A DNA stretch of 64,000 nt from Acanthopleura granulata (taxonomy: Eukaryota; Mollusca; Polyplacophora; Chitonida; Chitonidae): positions 10,216,277 through 10,280,276 of the forward strand of contig JABBOT010000010.1 in NCBI GenBank assembly GCA_016165875.1, given 5' to 3'. The position numbers and the translations under genes are program-made. Shown in pieces: positions 1 through 12,069 of this stretch; the stretch's first letter is position 1, and each line of letters begins with the position of its first letter. The notes beneath the pieces were generated by a model, which did no database searches, was not told the origin of the DNA, and worked only from the letters and a program-made list of their open reading frames with translations.

Positions 1-1638
1 TTTAACAAATGAACCGTCAACACAATTTACCCAATTTACATACAATTTAGTATGTCCCCACTATGGTCTTCTCGCTAGACCCACATGCAGGAAAGGCATA
101 CCGGTAGACGTAATTCTCACTTAAAACCCTGACCAATGTTTACTTTTCTGCATGAAAGTTGGATAATGGTATAAAACAGTAGATAACTTTGTTAAAACAA
201 AGTATACAACGTTTGTTTTGACTTTCTGAAGTACCAACAGTTACATTATGACGCTTTCAGTGACGTACAGTGATTACCTGACGGAGGTGAAGAGCTTATT
301 GTTTGTCCGGTGTCCTGTTGCCAGCCCGTCAACTGTGTGCATGGAAGTCAGTGGAATTTCGTGGAACGTCTTGTACTGTCTGAAGATGTCCTGGGCGCAT
401 ATCCCACATCTTATATATACGCTCACCAGACACAAAAGGGCACAGTTTTCAATTCTGGGTCACAATAACGTTTCCTGACCTATTTGGGCGCATTACTCTC
501 GAACCAACACAGCAGAGGCTATAAGACATTAGACCGGATCCGTCCTGTATTCTGACCTCTTGCACTTATATTTGTCCCATATTCTGACATCCTACACTTC
601 TGTTTGTACAGTGTTAATGACCTCTCGTTTAATTTTCACTAGTACGCCACGCTGGCATACCTTTCGTGTCAGTTTGTGTCTCGTTTGTCATAAAAGAACA
701 CGTCACTGTAAATAAGTGAGCATCAAACTCATCCCTTGCTGTATATAGTCTTTTTTATCGGAATATAGACTTTACAACCAGACCGAATAATAATATATCA
801 AGACATTTGGCGAATACATTCACAAATGGCACCGTAGCTGCTTTTTAAATGTAAACAATGCTTGATTCAGTTGAGAAATGATCCCAAACACTTGTTAAAT
901 GCTGGTTATATGCCATTAAGATTACGTTACGACGTAAGTATTTAAAGTAAAAGACAGCTCATGACTGAGGTGCTGCTCTTTAAAAAGATGATAAAGATCT
1001 CTCTTGAATGTAAAAACCTGTGAAATTGTATGAATTCATTGCTGAATTATCTTCGTCTGAAGTATGGAGTAGTGTGCTGCCGACAGGGGATCTGAAGGCG
1101 CCCACGCGTTTAAGCTCACGAGGAATTGACCAATCAGAGAGCTAGGAGATATCAGCTGTTTATGAGCTGTAACGTAAATGTTCTGAGTTGTAATGTAACA
1201 TGTAGCAACACAGCACGCTGTTTTAATGTTGTGTGTTTTAATTGCAATGAGTACATGGGTGAACAACACTGCAACATTTCCAGACCATTGTGTTGTGGCG
1301 GTAGTAAGTTTCTTGATCAGCTCACGTCATAAATTGACACATATATTTAAGTTACAAACACAACTCTAGTAGCTTGCAGTCTCAAGTGACAAAATTGTTC
1401 CGCCCAGAAAGAATGGCTGCGTTTTATGCTAGTCGATGGAGCACGTTCACATGTCAGTTTGCGCTGTCGCAGTAGCTGTTAGAAAGAAATACTTTACCGA
1501 AATAAACATAATATTGCGCAACCTTTTTGGCAAACTTAATTTATAACATGCGCTGTATTTCACTTTAACAGGACAGGTTTTAAACAAAACAGTGTTTACG
1601 GATGATTATCTGAAACACTAGAGTAGATATTTTGTTTG
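1..1638. other. Intergenic, no gene seen
   Basis: I see no recognisable exon, RNA gene or repeat array here. Short open frames exist on both strands but have no domain, no splice context and no resemblance to a protein family I know. A CCAAT-box-like ACCAATCAG lies near 1128-1136 in a locally CpG-richer stretch (about 1080-1140), but no coding start follows it convincingly. Confidence 0.5.
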
Positions 1639-1966
1639 GCAATCATTGCCCCTGAATCAGAAAAAGTAGATAGTTCCCATCGTAATCATTGCTCCAGAAA
1701 CAGATGAGTAGGTATTTTGTATGGTTATCATAGGTCTTGAAACAGAGGAGTAGATACTTTCCTTCGTAATCATTGCTCCTGAAACAGAAAGGTGAACACT
1801 TTTCTTCGTAACCATTGCCCATGAAACAGGAGAGTAGATGCTTTGTTTGGTTATCATTGCCTCTGAAACGGAGGAGTAGATACTTTGTTTTATAATCAGT
1901 GGTCCTGAAACAGAAGAGTAAATACTTCGTTTGGTAATCATTGCTCCTGAAAAGTTTGCTCCTGAA
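1639..1966 (-). repeat. 42-bp minisatellite, about 7 copies
   Basis: Diverged tandem copies of a 42-bp unit, containing forms of GAAACAG-AGTAGATACTTTG followed by GTAATCATTGCTCCT. Because 42 is a multiple of three, one minus-strand frame stays open through the array (1657-1941). It reads as a 14-residue repeat of the type MITK-SIYSSVSGA. The copies differ by substitutions and the array is not flanked by splice sites, so I read the open frame as a by-product of the period and not as a gene. Confidence 0.85.
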
Positions 1967-2189
1967 TACTTTGTGTCTCAGGCCAAAGTTTTTAATCTTT
2001 CGTCCATTCTCTTTTTGAGAAAAGGGTTAAATTAAAGAAGCTTGAAAAGAAGAAGTCAAACTATTTTGTGGAGCAAAGCCTTCACTCATTAACATGTGCA
2101 AGATAAGATTTTTATGAGATCATTTTTCAAGGGAACGTCTATTTGCACACGAGAGTAGCTAAATAAAGGTTATGATAAAGACCGACTGG

Positions 2190-2425
2190 CTACGTAAACC
2201 AAGTATAACTGCCTATAAGCCTAATGTACCTGCGTGTAAGACTAATGTACCTGTCTATAAGCCTAATACATTTGTAAGTATAGGCCTATTAGCCTGATGT
2301 ACCATGCAGCCTATCAACCTTATATACAGGCCATAAGACTAATGCACCGGCATATAAGCCTAAATATACCTGCCTATTAGCATAATGTAACTGCCTATGC
2401 TTAATGTACCTGCCTAATAACCAGA
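2190..2425 (+). repeat. 21-22-bp degenerate tandem repeat
   Basis: Loose tandem copies of a unit close to ACCTGCCTATAAGCCTAATGT, about ten in number, with insertions, deletions and substitutions between copies. No coding frame runs through it. Confidence 0.75.
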
Positions 2426-3650
2426 ATATCTCATTTCTGTTTGCCTGCACATTGTAAGCTTATTTGAATTTCACTGAAAATGTTGGGGTACATCAGACTT
2501 TTAACGAGTAAGGCTGCTCATAGTCATAAATATTCAGATTTGTACAGGTGTATGTATGGCATGTATGGAGTGTATTTTGTTTGCCAGTAGAGGCTGCTTG
2601 TCCGGTAGATTTGTGGAGGGTCGGCGGCTTACTGCCGTCACGCAGGGTTCTTCTACATATGAACCTGACCGCCGTCGTTAAGAGAAATATTCTGAAGTAC
2701 TGCGTTAAAGAGCCCTGGAATGACCATTTGTCAGTTCCAGTGGCATCTTAGCAGCACTTTCGTGTTGCCTGAGACGTATATACAGGCAACTGTTTACTGT
2801 TATTCCGAATGCACATTTAATGATAACAGTGAGCGTAACAATAAAAAATTGTTATGCAAATCTTTCTGACAGTGTGGGAACTCGTCTTATTTAGAAGAGT
2901 TCCTTGTTTTCGTGACCCGGTTTCTGACTTGAGTGGTTCGTGAAAAACAGAAACAGCCATCTATACACAGTTTATGACCCCGTTCTCTGGAATAGGCTAT
3001 GTACATCGTAGTCGTCAGGACACGGCCTATATGTTAACCACGCTTCTGTCGAGTTTTCGTCAGTCTATGTTAACGTTGACCTAGATGGGCTTGAAAGCTA
3101 AATAAAGGCGGGAATAATTGAGAAATTTTCATATGGTATATGGTCATCTCATTTGAATAGGCGTATATAACTAATGGCTGTATTTCTTCAGAATTTATAG
3201 GCGATACTTTCGGCGAGTGTGTGATTTGGTTTGTGTTAAGTTTGAAATTAGCACTACGTTCTTAATGATTTTGGAGGCATGTTTTATTAAGGATGTGCAC
3301 CTAAGCATGGAGCCTGCCTACGATTCATGAATTTAACGTAATAATATGGCTGATATATTGCCATTCGAGCATTAAACCCCAATCATTCAGTTTACAGTTT
3401 TTGAATTAATGGATGGATGAACATTTAGGGTATAACGCTGCATCGGCCGTGTTTCGGCCACAACGTTAGAACTCCGAAACAGTTTTTTGGCATGAGAATG
3501 ACAACATTCAAAATATGGACAAACGGGAAACAGACGCTCTTCAAACTAGCTGAAATAAACAGAAACCTGTTAAAATTTCGAAAATCACGTTATTAAATAT
3601 AGTTTTTACACAAAGATCTTGAAATATATTGAAATTTCTAACTACAGCAG
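2426..3650. other. Non-coding stretch, nothing recognised
   Basis: The sequence is of mixed composition with normal CpG content. The one sizeable open frame (2548-2751, plus) has no domain or splice context that I can support. No tandem repeat or SINE was seen. Confidence 0.4.
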
Positions 3651-3699
3651 CGACCCTTTGAAAACGAATATGGATTTTCAAATTATGCAGACCTATTCT

Positions 3700-4255
3700 G
3701 TTCTTGAATTCATTTCCAGATATCTTAAAAAGCAGCCTTTTTTGATATGTGGACCATCTATTTCAGATATCTGAAAATCCTTTCCAGGTATCTGAAATTC
3801 TTTTTAAGATATCTCGAAGCAAAAATATGCTGCACGTATTCGGAAAAGAGCCACATATATAAGAAATTGCACCAAAATGTTCAAATTGCAGTCACTGGTC
3901 CCTGAGCGGAAATAGAATAAATACAGGTCTACGCATGCGCACTGGAAGCCATCGCGGCTGATCGCAGTGAGGCTAATATTGTTACCGAGGCTTTGAGCGC
4001 CGTTGATTAGGGAGCATACATTTTCTTCCCATAAATGACCAGAGACATGTAGTGCACATATCACAAAAAGAATTCCAGATATGTCAAATTAACGCATATT
4101 TAAGATATCTTGAATTCATTTCGACATATCTGGAAATCAGTTCTACATACCTGAAATGTTATTTTGTGATATGTGCACCACATAATTTATTTTAGATATC
4201 TGAAAAAGATTTACAAATATGTCGAAATGAATTCAAGATATCTTATATAAATGCC
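3700..4255. repeat. GATATC-rich palindromic repeat region
   Basis: Short self-complementary words such as CAGATATCTGAAA and AAGATATCTT recur at least ten times, on either side of a 200-bp stretch with ordinary composition (about 3860-4060). Within it, two arms of about 28 bases, near 4105-4131 and 4217-4244, are inverted copies of each other (AAGATATCTTGAATTC... against its complement). This is probably a decayed inverted-repeat transposon or several nested palindromic elements. No transposase frame is present. Confidence 0.65.
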
Positions 4256-4589
4256 CAAAGGCCGCAACTGCTTGCCATATGTATACGCCTACGTTTGGGT
4301 TGGAAGCAGGAAAAATGTAATCAAGAAGTAATATGCATAAACGATGTGAAAAATTACACTTTCATCACTGAAAAAAAATCCTGATAATTCACCTCTATAC
4401 AAATTAGTATGAAAGCAAATCTCCCAAGTATACAAGTTCAAATCATTTTATTTACGGAAATAAACAGCTTGACTGAATATTATTCGGGGAGGTAAACGTA
4501 TCCGCCAGTATGTTGGTTGACAAACTCGATGTTCTTTGAAAGGTCATCTCTATTTAATATGTATATTTGCACACGGCTCGCAATTGACA

Positions 4590-4705
4590 GCGAGGTATAA
4601 TAAGTGACAGTAGAATGTTAAGTGACAGTAAACATTAAGTGACAACAGATGTTAAATTACAATATATGTTAAGTGACAGTGGATGCCGAGAGACAATATA
4701 AGGTA
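4590..4705 (+). repeat. Degenerate AAGTGACAG tandem repeat
   Basis: About five loose copies of a 20-23-base unit around TTAAGTGACAGTAGATG. Divergence is high and there is no open frame. Confidence 0.6.
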
Positions 4706-4930
4706 GACTGCGGTCAACAGATTTGGTGGCTTAGTCCGTGCCGTGTGAGGAACCAAGATTTAGGCTCAAACTATAGGTTAACACGTCACTTAGTACTCAG
4801 TGAAAGCCAGTGAGCTAAGACCCTTGATTCAATATCTGCACACTGTTATCCAGTGTTTTGATGCCAGACAAAAATGTATACATCTGTTTATTAATTTGCG
4901 TGTTTGATGTTCAACTACATGTTCAAGCAT

Positions 4931-5318
4931 AGGCCTGATTGCCTCATACAGGTTTATGTAAGGTTTATGTGTAGTGAAGTCCGGTCAAAGCCTGGAGGAA
5001 ATCGTTGTAAACAGGCCTGATTGGTTCATGCAAGTTTATGTGTAATGAAGACCGGTCAAAGCCTGGAGGTAATCGTTGTAAACAGGCCTGATTGGTTCAT
5101 ACAGGTTTGTGTAAGGTTTATGTGTAGTGAAGATCGGTCAAAGCCTGGAGGAAATCGTTGTAAACAGGCCTGATTGGTTCATGCAAGTTTATGTGTAATG
5201 AAGACCGGTCAAAGCCTGGAGGTAATCGTTGTAAACAGGCCTGATTGGTTCATACACGTTTATGTAAGGTTTATGTGTAGTGAAGATAGGTCAAAGCCTG
5301 GAGGAAATCGTTGTAAAC
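4931..5318 (+). repeat. Alternating 82/71-bp higher-order tandem repeat
   Basis: Five consecutive monomers begin with AGGCCTGATTG at 4931, 5013, 5084, 5166 and 5237. Their lengths are 82, 71, 82, 71 and about 82. The long monomer carries an extra 11-base stretch (a second GGTTTATGT), and the two types alternate strictly. The short monomers share GGTAATCG where the long ones have GGAAATCG. The real unit of duplication is therefore the 153-bp dimer, copied about 2.5 times. The copies are nearly identical, so the expansion is recent. Confidence 0.92.
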
Positions 5319-8300
5319 ATGACAGATGACGAAGATAACATATAAATGACATATGCACGACTGCAAAACGTCCACTAAGGTAGGAATTCCGACTTTGTGG
5401 ATTTACTACAGGCCATCCTAAGCATCTGAATAATTTTGCCAGTCTCGTACATTGCTGTTCGTGTTGCCAAAGTATACTGATCCTGGGCTTCCCATGGTTC
5501 CAACATGCAGTTCTAGTGGTGTCTAGACTCATTACGATGCTCCATTTCAACGGCTCTGCTTCATGTATAGGTTATTCATTGTCAGCGCGTCCCATTTTGC
5601 CGCGATTTCCGGCACGGTGGTTTCCCATTCATCGTGAAATGGTTTCCCACCGATGAGTTTTTTGGGTGGGAATGTCTAGTTTACTAGTTTTGTGGTATCA
5701 CATTTTACTGGTTTCCAGTTGTTGCTGTCATATGTACTCACCAAAAACCGACGTGTTACACACTGACTGCTTGGAATGAAAATTCAACCGTACACATGTA
5801 GATGGATCAATATGCAGCTTCACTAAGTACAGAGGCACAACTTCATCATGCGACGTCAATCAGTGTAGACATAAGTAAGTGTACACCTGCCTGTATAAGT
5901 GCTTCCGTTATAAACGTCCAGATTATGGTAGACAGCAGGATAAATGCTCCGGATAATGGGTGAGAGATTGAACGTGAACCATACCTGGGTGGATAGAGCT
6001 CGGGCCACTAATGGGACTCTGAGCACTTGTAGGAGAACTCCTTTGGGATGATCCGTCTTGGGAATGTTCGCAAGCCGCATATCGATAACTTGTTTGATGT
6101 GTATCAGACTTCATCCCGCATCAGACAGAATCTTCTGCTTTTGATTGAGTAGTAATGGCCACGTGATAAACATGTATAACTCTATACCCTGCAGCAGATG
6201 CTACATGCGTCTGATGACACAACAGTAGGAAGAACGCCATGGCGTAATAGTTACAGTGTGAAGCAACAATGACACCAGCGGCACAAGGTCACAAAGGGGT
6301 GTTGAATAAACATTGTTTATAACGTTATCAAGTCATAATTACCAGATCACTGCTTGGTAACTCAAAGCTCCTCGACGCGACGGGAAATTACTGTTGAATC
6401 TTCTTTTGCTTTTCAAGAAACAAATTTTCAGTGCAGTTTTTCTCATCACATAGTTAATGAGTGAAAGGATACCATACTGTACGGGGTCAATAAGAATCAT
6501 AATATGAGGCTTACAGGCCCCATATGGTTTCGTACCCGTTAACTCAGTAACCATGTAACTAATAATACTGGTGATTTTTGGATACACCTCCGCAGAACTA
6601 TCAGCGTATCTGCTTCCCGAGCTTAGTATTATCCCTAGAAAGCGATATTTATAAACTGTAGGTTTTACTTCTTTTTAGACATAATTGTAACGGCAATAAC
6701 CAAATTATGTTTCATAAAATGCAAAGGGTTTCTTCAACAACGCAGTCTGGAGATAATTTTGATAGGAGCAACCAAAAATAGTATTTCATGAATATGGAGG
6801 GTGTTAGGTAAAAAAAAAAAATTTTTTTTCAGAAAAACACCTATGTCTTCCCCGGCGATGATCAAGGATGCTGTTATTTGTCGATGATGACCACCTTAGA
6901 CTGCCCTTCCGGTATGAATTGGTTTGGGATTTGGAGGCAACATAAAAATAACTTTCATTTTATTGTAGTTAAATCTTGTTTTCTTCTTTCATTCCATGTG
7001 CCAAGACCAACATTTTAGTAGAAAGGCAAGAGAATAAGCGTTTGGAGAGGGGGCATTTAATTGATTGTGTCCAGCAGATGCTAGAAGCATTACTTAAGTG
7101 AACAAACAAGTACGCCTAACGCTCAGGAATCACACACAGGTATATCCATTACCTTCAGTGTACGGCGCGTCTGTCATGAAGTTTATACGGCCGCTCTGTG
7201 GGGGAGTAAATTGTGATTATCTCATTATCCAGGTGATCTCAGACTTGGTCTTAAGCCCGGGGGTTACATTTCCGTCCTTGGAAATGAACGGTGGACACAA
7301 TTAGCGCCGTCAAATTCACTCACGGTTTACCACCATATCTTAGATTGAATGTTCGAACCGAGGCTGTCGCATGCCTTAACAGGGTTTGACCCTCTTTTAT
7401 ACAGTTCTTAAGTGAATTAGAATAGATTGCTTGAAACATCATGAGGCTGTTACACCTTTTACAAGGTATCTCATTAAGCTCTACTTTTCAAAGCCCTGCG
7501 AAGGTTTTAGAATTATAGGAGCTCTGTTTGACTGATAACATAACTTGCCTAAAATGGCGCGAGAGATGGAGTAATTGCCGAACCATTAACTGCATTCGCG
7601 TGGTCACCTCACTTTCCAAATTTACTGGGACGTCATTTGAATTAACGGTTCGTCATCTGAGCTAACGATTAATACAGTAATTGGTCGACAGTTTATCGAT
7701 AGTATTAGACAAAGCGGGCTTAGATACTCTCGAGGAAACCCAATAGAGCCTCTAGGGGAATATTTCATTAATTCCTGGCCTATGCAGAAAAGGTAGCTTG
7801 ATACTCTGGAGGAAACCCGATAGATTCTGTAGGAGAATGAATAGAATCCAATGGAAAGCCCACAGAGTGCTTATGTATTACAATAAGTATAACACTTTTG
7901 TTGACATATCCAGTGGAAACCTCACAGAGTGTTTATGTATTACAGTAAGTATAACACTTTTGTTGACATATACAGATAGAGCAGATGATATATAATTATT
8001 ACATCGACATGATGCTTATCTATGCGCGATATATATAAATATAATATATAGATGTGAATAATTTCTGGCCCATATATATATGACCCAGAAAATATTCACT
8101 ACTATTTCGAATTTTGAATTCATACTCACAAGATGAAGTGATGAATGCTTTCTTTATTACTTATATATATATTTCTTACGTATTCCTTTTGAGACGAGTG
8201 TTATAGATTGTTTTGGATATGGGTTCTGCTATAGTATCATGTTGACACGGTCCTTCATGGTTTAGCAGTGGTATACGATTGTTAGATTTGATGCTTAGAT

Positions 8301-10361
8301 TCATAACTGCAGTCATGTTGATGTTGGATATACGGGTGTGTAGTTCTGTTTAGGTAACGCTCAGATTTCATAAAAATCATTGCTTTTGTCAGAGCTGCGT
8401 TGATTCTTCCAACCGAACTTATCCCTGCTTAAACCATATGATCGTGTAATCGATTGTAGGCATCAGGAGAGCTAGAGGTGGAGGGAGTAGGGTGGTAGAA
8501 GGGGAACAGGAGTTAATGATTTAATCGTATAGAATCCCAATTCCGAATTCCCCATCCGGTCTGTGATAGGGTGTAAGTCTCCTTCACAATGGACTAAGGC
8601 ACTTGTATCGCTCTGCGGAAAGCATCAAGCTCTCACCAAACCTGTTACGTTTCAGTCGATTATAGAAAATTGTGCTCAATAGGCGTTAACGCTCCAGAGT
8701 GATTGTCAAAGATCTCGAGCCAGAATCTCTGCGTGCGAACCTGACAGGTGTCAATGAAAAAAAATGTTATTTTGGAACGGCTTTGACCTTCATTTTGCCA
8801 CGATTAACTTCCCCGGGCCAGGAATAAACGGTATACACACGTATTGTTACCGGCCTGACAGATGATACGGCGGGCAGAGCATGCACCAGGCCGGTGGGTA
8901 TTTATATACCTGGTGCCTGTTTGGCTCACCAATCAACTTAAGCAACTGATGGAGTTCCCCCCGTACCTTTACAGCGCCAATATAATCCGCGACTACAGGG
9001 AGTGCGGCAGGCGTAGAGCTGTTGCCCTGCCGTGGACTTTCGCGCACAGACAAACAGAGCTTCTAGAAACAGGTGTGCCTCTAGCGCCGCGTGGACTGGC
9101 CACTCCAGAAAGCTGGCTATCCCGTCAGAGGAAGCTTGTGAAGTGCTTTACTGTAACTAGACAGATTCGGGTTAGAGCGGTTTTATGTCTTCCCGACCAC
9201 CAGTGCCCACGCAAACAGCATCTGTATCCGCATTTCCCAATACCCATTCAGCCTTCTGCAGACTTGCTGATAACTTCTACACCATTCTCATAAGCGGAGC
9301 GCAACTAACAAGGCTCGCGCCTCTGGCTTCTTTTCTTTTGTGTCGGAATTAGGGGAGGGAATTTGGTTGCATTAGGGGAGAAGTCGTCAACTTATTCAGT
9401 GCCTTGTAGAATCGCCTGCCGATTCACTGCTGGTCAACCAATGGGAGGAGACTGTCCAACTGCAAATATGTTGGTAATCATGCCGTCTTCCAACTGCAAG
9501 GATGTAGAGGAAATGTAACTGCTGAGAAACTTCTTGGATCATGACGGACTTCTTCAAAGGACATCGCTCATAAAAAAATATTATGGTACCTGAGAAAACA
9601 CCAAAACAGAACTGATATTTGTTTCTCGCCAGTACTTGACAAGATGGCTGACCTGCGTCACGTGATAAGGGTAAGCGATATTGGTTATGGAAGAAATTCT
9701 TGTTTATGTGCATTATCGCACGCAAATGGTTCTGGGCTAAAGGCTACATTATAAGCTTCACTGTAATGTAAAATTAAACCACGTGAGATTCCTAAAGACA
9801 TTTCAAACATATTTGGCTTCTGTCATTCCTATCCCGGATTAACGCACCAAGTAGTATGCTGGCAACCCTGAGTGGCTTGGTGAGTTGTCATATAAGTATC
9901 CCGAGGACAGAGGCCTATATACATGAGCCTGTGTGTCAGAGAGGATGTAGGCGAACCCTCACCACACGCCTTCAGTGTAGGCCTACAGAGCTTATTTGTA
10001 ACACATTCCGTCTTCCAATATTATCCGATTTTCATAACATTTTGAAAACCCTCAGGCACAATGACACATTTATTATTGCACTGGACGGATTCTAGGTCCC
10101 TGTATATAAATGTCTGTTAGACATACAGATCAGTGTCCTAGGTCATCATGGCGAGATGTGGCTTGGCAATTTGTGTAATTGTTATACCTCAAAGTGGAAA
10201 CTTAAACTGAACCTTCCATTGTTTCTGACAGCCTACCCAAGAATCGTCCGTTCATAATTGTCAATCAGATTTCGCTGTGTAAGCAAAGAATTTATAAAAT
10301 AAGTATTAAGTCAGCATTTTAATTTTGAAGCCTTCATACATTATTGGAACATCTCCACAAA
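5319..10361. other. Long tract without a recognised gene
   Basis: CpG content is normal (about 20 CpG by eye in 6001-6600), unlike the LYSET and ITPK1 regions. It contains an A/T homopolymer junction at about 6811-6831, a 61-bp duplication at 7855-7980 and AT microsatellite-like sequence near 8025-8085. A GC-richer pocket at 8850-9300 carries an open frame of 143 codons on the plus strand, with no domain I recognise. No exon of a known protein was found on either strand. Confidence 0.45.
7855..7980 (+). repeat. 61-bp tandem duplication
   Basis: Two adjacent copies begin with CACAGAGTG at 7861 and 7922. They share TATGTATTACA and AGTATAACACTTTTGTTGA almost without change. A looser pair of GATACTCT-GAGGAAACCC motifs lies just upstream at about 7721 and 7800. 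Confidence 0.85.
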
Positions 10362-10566
10362 TATTTATTTATTTGATTGATGTTTATGCCGTATTGAAGA
10401 ATATTTCACTTATATGATGGCGGCCAGCATTACGATGGATGGAAACCGGGCAGAGTCCGGCGGAAACCCACGACCAACCAAAGGTTGCTGGCAGACCTTC
10501 CCACGTACGCCCGGAGAGGAAGCCAGCATGGGTTGGACTTGAACTCAGCCACGGAGCCCCCCATGT
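10362..10566 (-). mobile_element. tRNA-derived SINE, family B, internally shortened
   Basis: On the plus strand this starts with the complement of the A-rich tail (TATTTATTTATTTGATTG), followed by GTATTGAAGAATATTTCACTTA, GCCAGCATTACGATG, GGCAGACCTTCCCACGTACG and GGACTTGAACTCAG. It ends with CCACGGAGCC, the complement of the tRNA-like head. The segment between the B-box region and the head is missing, so this is a deleted copy. The same family recurs at 15346, 15738, 28283, 39640, 52936, 54011 and 62566. It lies just upstream of the candidate exon at 10648. Confidence 0.88.
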
Positions 10567-10647
10567 CCCTAAATATATTTCGGTAGGATTACGAAAGAAA
10601 ATATGTGGTAGATCTATTCAGTTAATTTCGTCTTATAATTTTTACAG

Positions 10648-10986
10648 AGGCGGATTCCTCGAGCAACTGACTCAACAAAGCCAACGTATGGACAATGTAC
10701 GAATGACTACAACCGGATCGTGGAACGTGTAGTTTCTGAGAAAGACGCCAAAGGCACGATAGAGGCCTTGAAGGAGAAATTAAAACTTCTAAAGCTGATG
10801 CTGGAGGACTGTTCCGTTCTAGTGAAAAAGAAGAAGGAAATTACCAAGAAAAAACGTCAGCGTCAACGGATCGAACGTATCTTGCCATGTATTTACGTCA
10901 CGTTGGCCATAGCAATGGTAGTGATCGGAATCTTAGCCTCGTGGTTCCTTGTTCAGATCAGACCTGAAGGCGCCGTGTCCATGTGA
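10648..10986 (+). CDS. Candidate last exon of a coiled-coil, C-terminally membrane-anchored protein
   Basis: I do not recognise this protein. A pyrimidine-rich tract ending in TTTTTACAG at 10639-10647 makes a good splice acceptor. From 10648 the frame beginning AGG CGG ATT is open for 112 codons to TGA at 10984-10986. The predicted segment has a polar start with one cysteine, then a charged heptad-like stretch rich in Lys, Leu and Glu (KGTIEALKEKLKLLKLMLED). A very basic patch follows (KKKKEITKKKRQRQR), then one hydrophobic helix of about 20 residues (YVTLAIAMVVIGILASWFLV) and a tail of about 10 residues. Coiled coil, basic patch, terminal helix and short tail is the layout of a tail-anchored or type II membrane protein. 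Upstream exons were not found; a SINE occupies the preceding 200 bases. The exon is followed directly by a minisatellite. It could also be a pseudo-exon. Confidence 0.5.
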   Translation, partial: RRIPRATDSTKPTYGQCTNDYNRIVERVVSEKDAKGTIEALKEKLKLLKLMLEDCSVLVKKKKEITKKKRQRQRIERILPCIYVTLAIAMVVIGILASWFLVQIRPEGAVSM

Positions 10987-11069
10987 TGCACAGAAAAACA
11001 ATTCATGTGAAGATTTCCGCTTGAGACGCTACAGCAGTTGTCATAAAAATGATCCGTCCAAGTGCTGGA

Positions 11070-11830
11070 CCCGTTATGCCAGGTATACCGTACCGATGAA
11101 CTGTCCACCCGAGATGTTACACCAGGTATACCGTACGGCTGAACTGTCCAGCGCAGATGCTATACCAAGTGTGCCGTACGGATCAGCTCTCCACCGGAGA
11201 TGTTATACCAGGTGTCACACAAATGAACTGTCCACTGGGGTTGCTATACCATGTGCCATACGGATAAACTGTCCACTGGAGATCTTATACTATGTACCAT
11301 ACGGATGAACCGTCAACCGGAGATACCAGGTACCATACGGATGAACTGTCCAATGGGGATGTTATGCCATGTAGCATACGGATGAATTGCCCACTTGAGA
11401 TGTTATACCAGGTACCATACTGATGAACTGTCCACCGGAGATGTAATAGCAGATACTATACGGAAGAATCGTCCACCGGAGTTACCAACCACTGGGGATG
11501 TTATACCATGTACCATGCGGATAAACTGTCCATCGAAAATGTTATACCAGTTACCATACGGATGAACTGTGCACGGCGGATGTCAGGCCTATACCAGGAG
11601 CCATACGAAATAACTGTCCACTGGATATGTTCTTCCCCTGGACATGCTATGCCAATACCATACGAATGAACTGTCCACCGGAGATGTTATACCAGGTACC
11701 ACACGAGTGAACTGTCCACCGGAGATGTTATAACATGTACCGTACGTATGAACTGTCTTCCGGAGATGTTATAACAGTTACCTGAAGGATGAACTGTCCA
11801 CCAGAGATGTTATACCAGTATCATATTTCA
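11070..11830 (+). repeat. 41-43-bp minisatellite, about 17 diverged copies
   Basis: The unit is close to CCATACGGATGAACTGTCCA followed by CCGGAGATGTTATACCAGGTA. Copies vary in length and sequence, so no frame stays open throughout. The array begins about 85 bases after the stop codon of the candidate exon at 10648-10986, so it could lie in that gene's 3' untranslated region if the gene is real. Confidence 0.92.
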
Positions 11831-12069
11831 TGTATGACCTGTTTTCGCATTGTGTAAAAACATTCCGAATGGCCCGACCCATTGCAGCATCCTTAAAGAG
11901 CTACTTTGGTGTCTTAACATCTGTGTCTTAAAAGCAAGGCGAATTGATAAAGACTGGGATAGTCTGAATTGCTTTCCTAAATTGTGAAAATATTGCTGCG
12001 TATTAAAACCGATATTGTTTGTTTCGTCAGAGTGTAGGGAAACAAAATATTTCTATCCCTTCAATTTTG

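Noticed and set aside
1657..1941. Minus-strand repeat protein of 14-residue units
   Set aside because: The period is 42 bp, so an open frame follows automatically. The copies are diverged and there is no coding context.
8862..9293. 143-codon open frame on the plus strand in a GC-richer pocket, with a TATA-like TATTTATATA near 8899
   Set aside because: The peptide has no domain, membrane segment or signal that I recognise, the minus strand is also partly open, and no splice or polyadenylation context fits. GC richness alone explains its length.
10439..10732. 97-codon plus-strand frame beginning METGQSPAETHD
   Set aside because: Most of it is the complement of a family B SINE. It only overlaps the candidate exon at 10648 in another frame.
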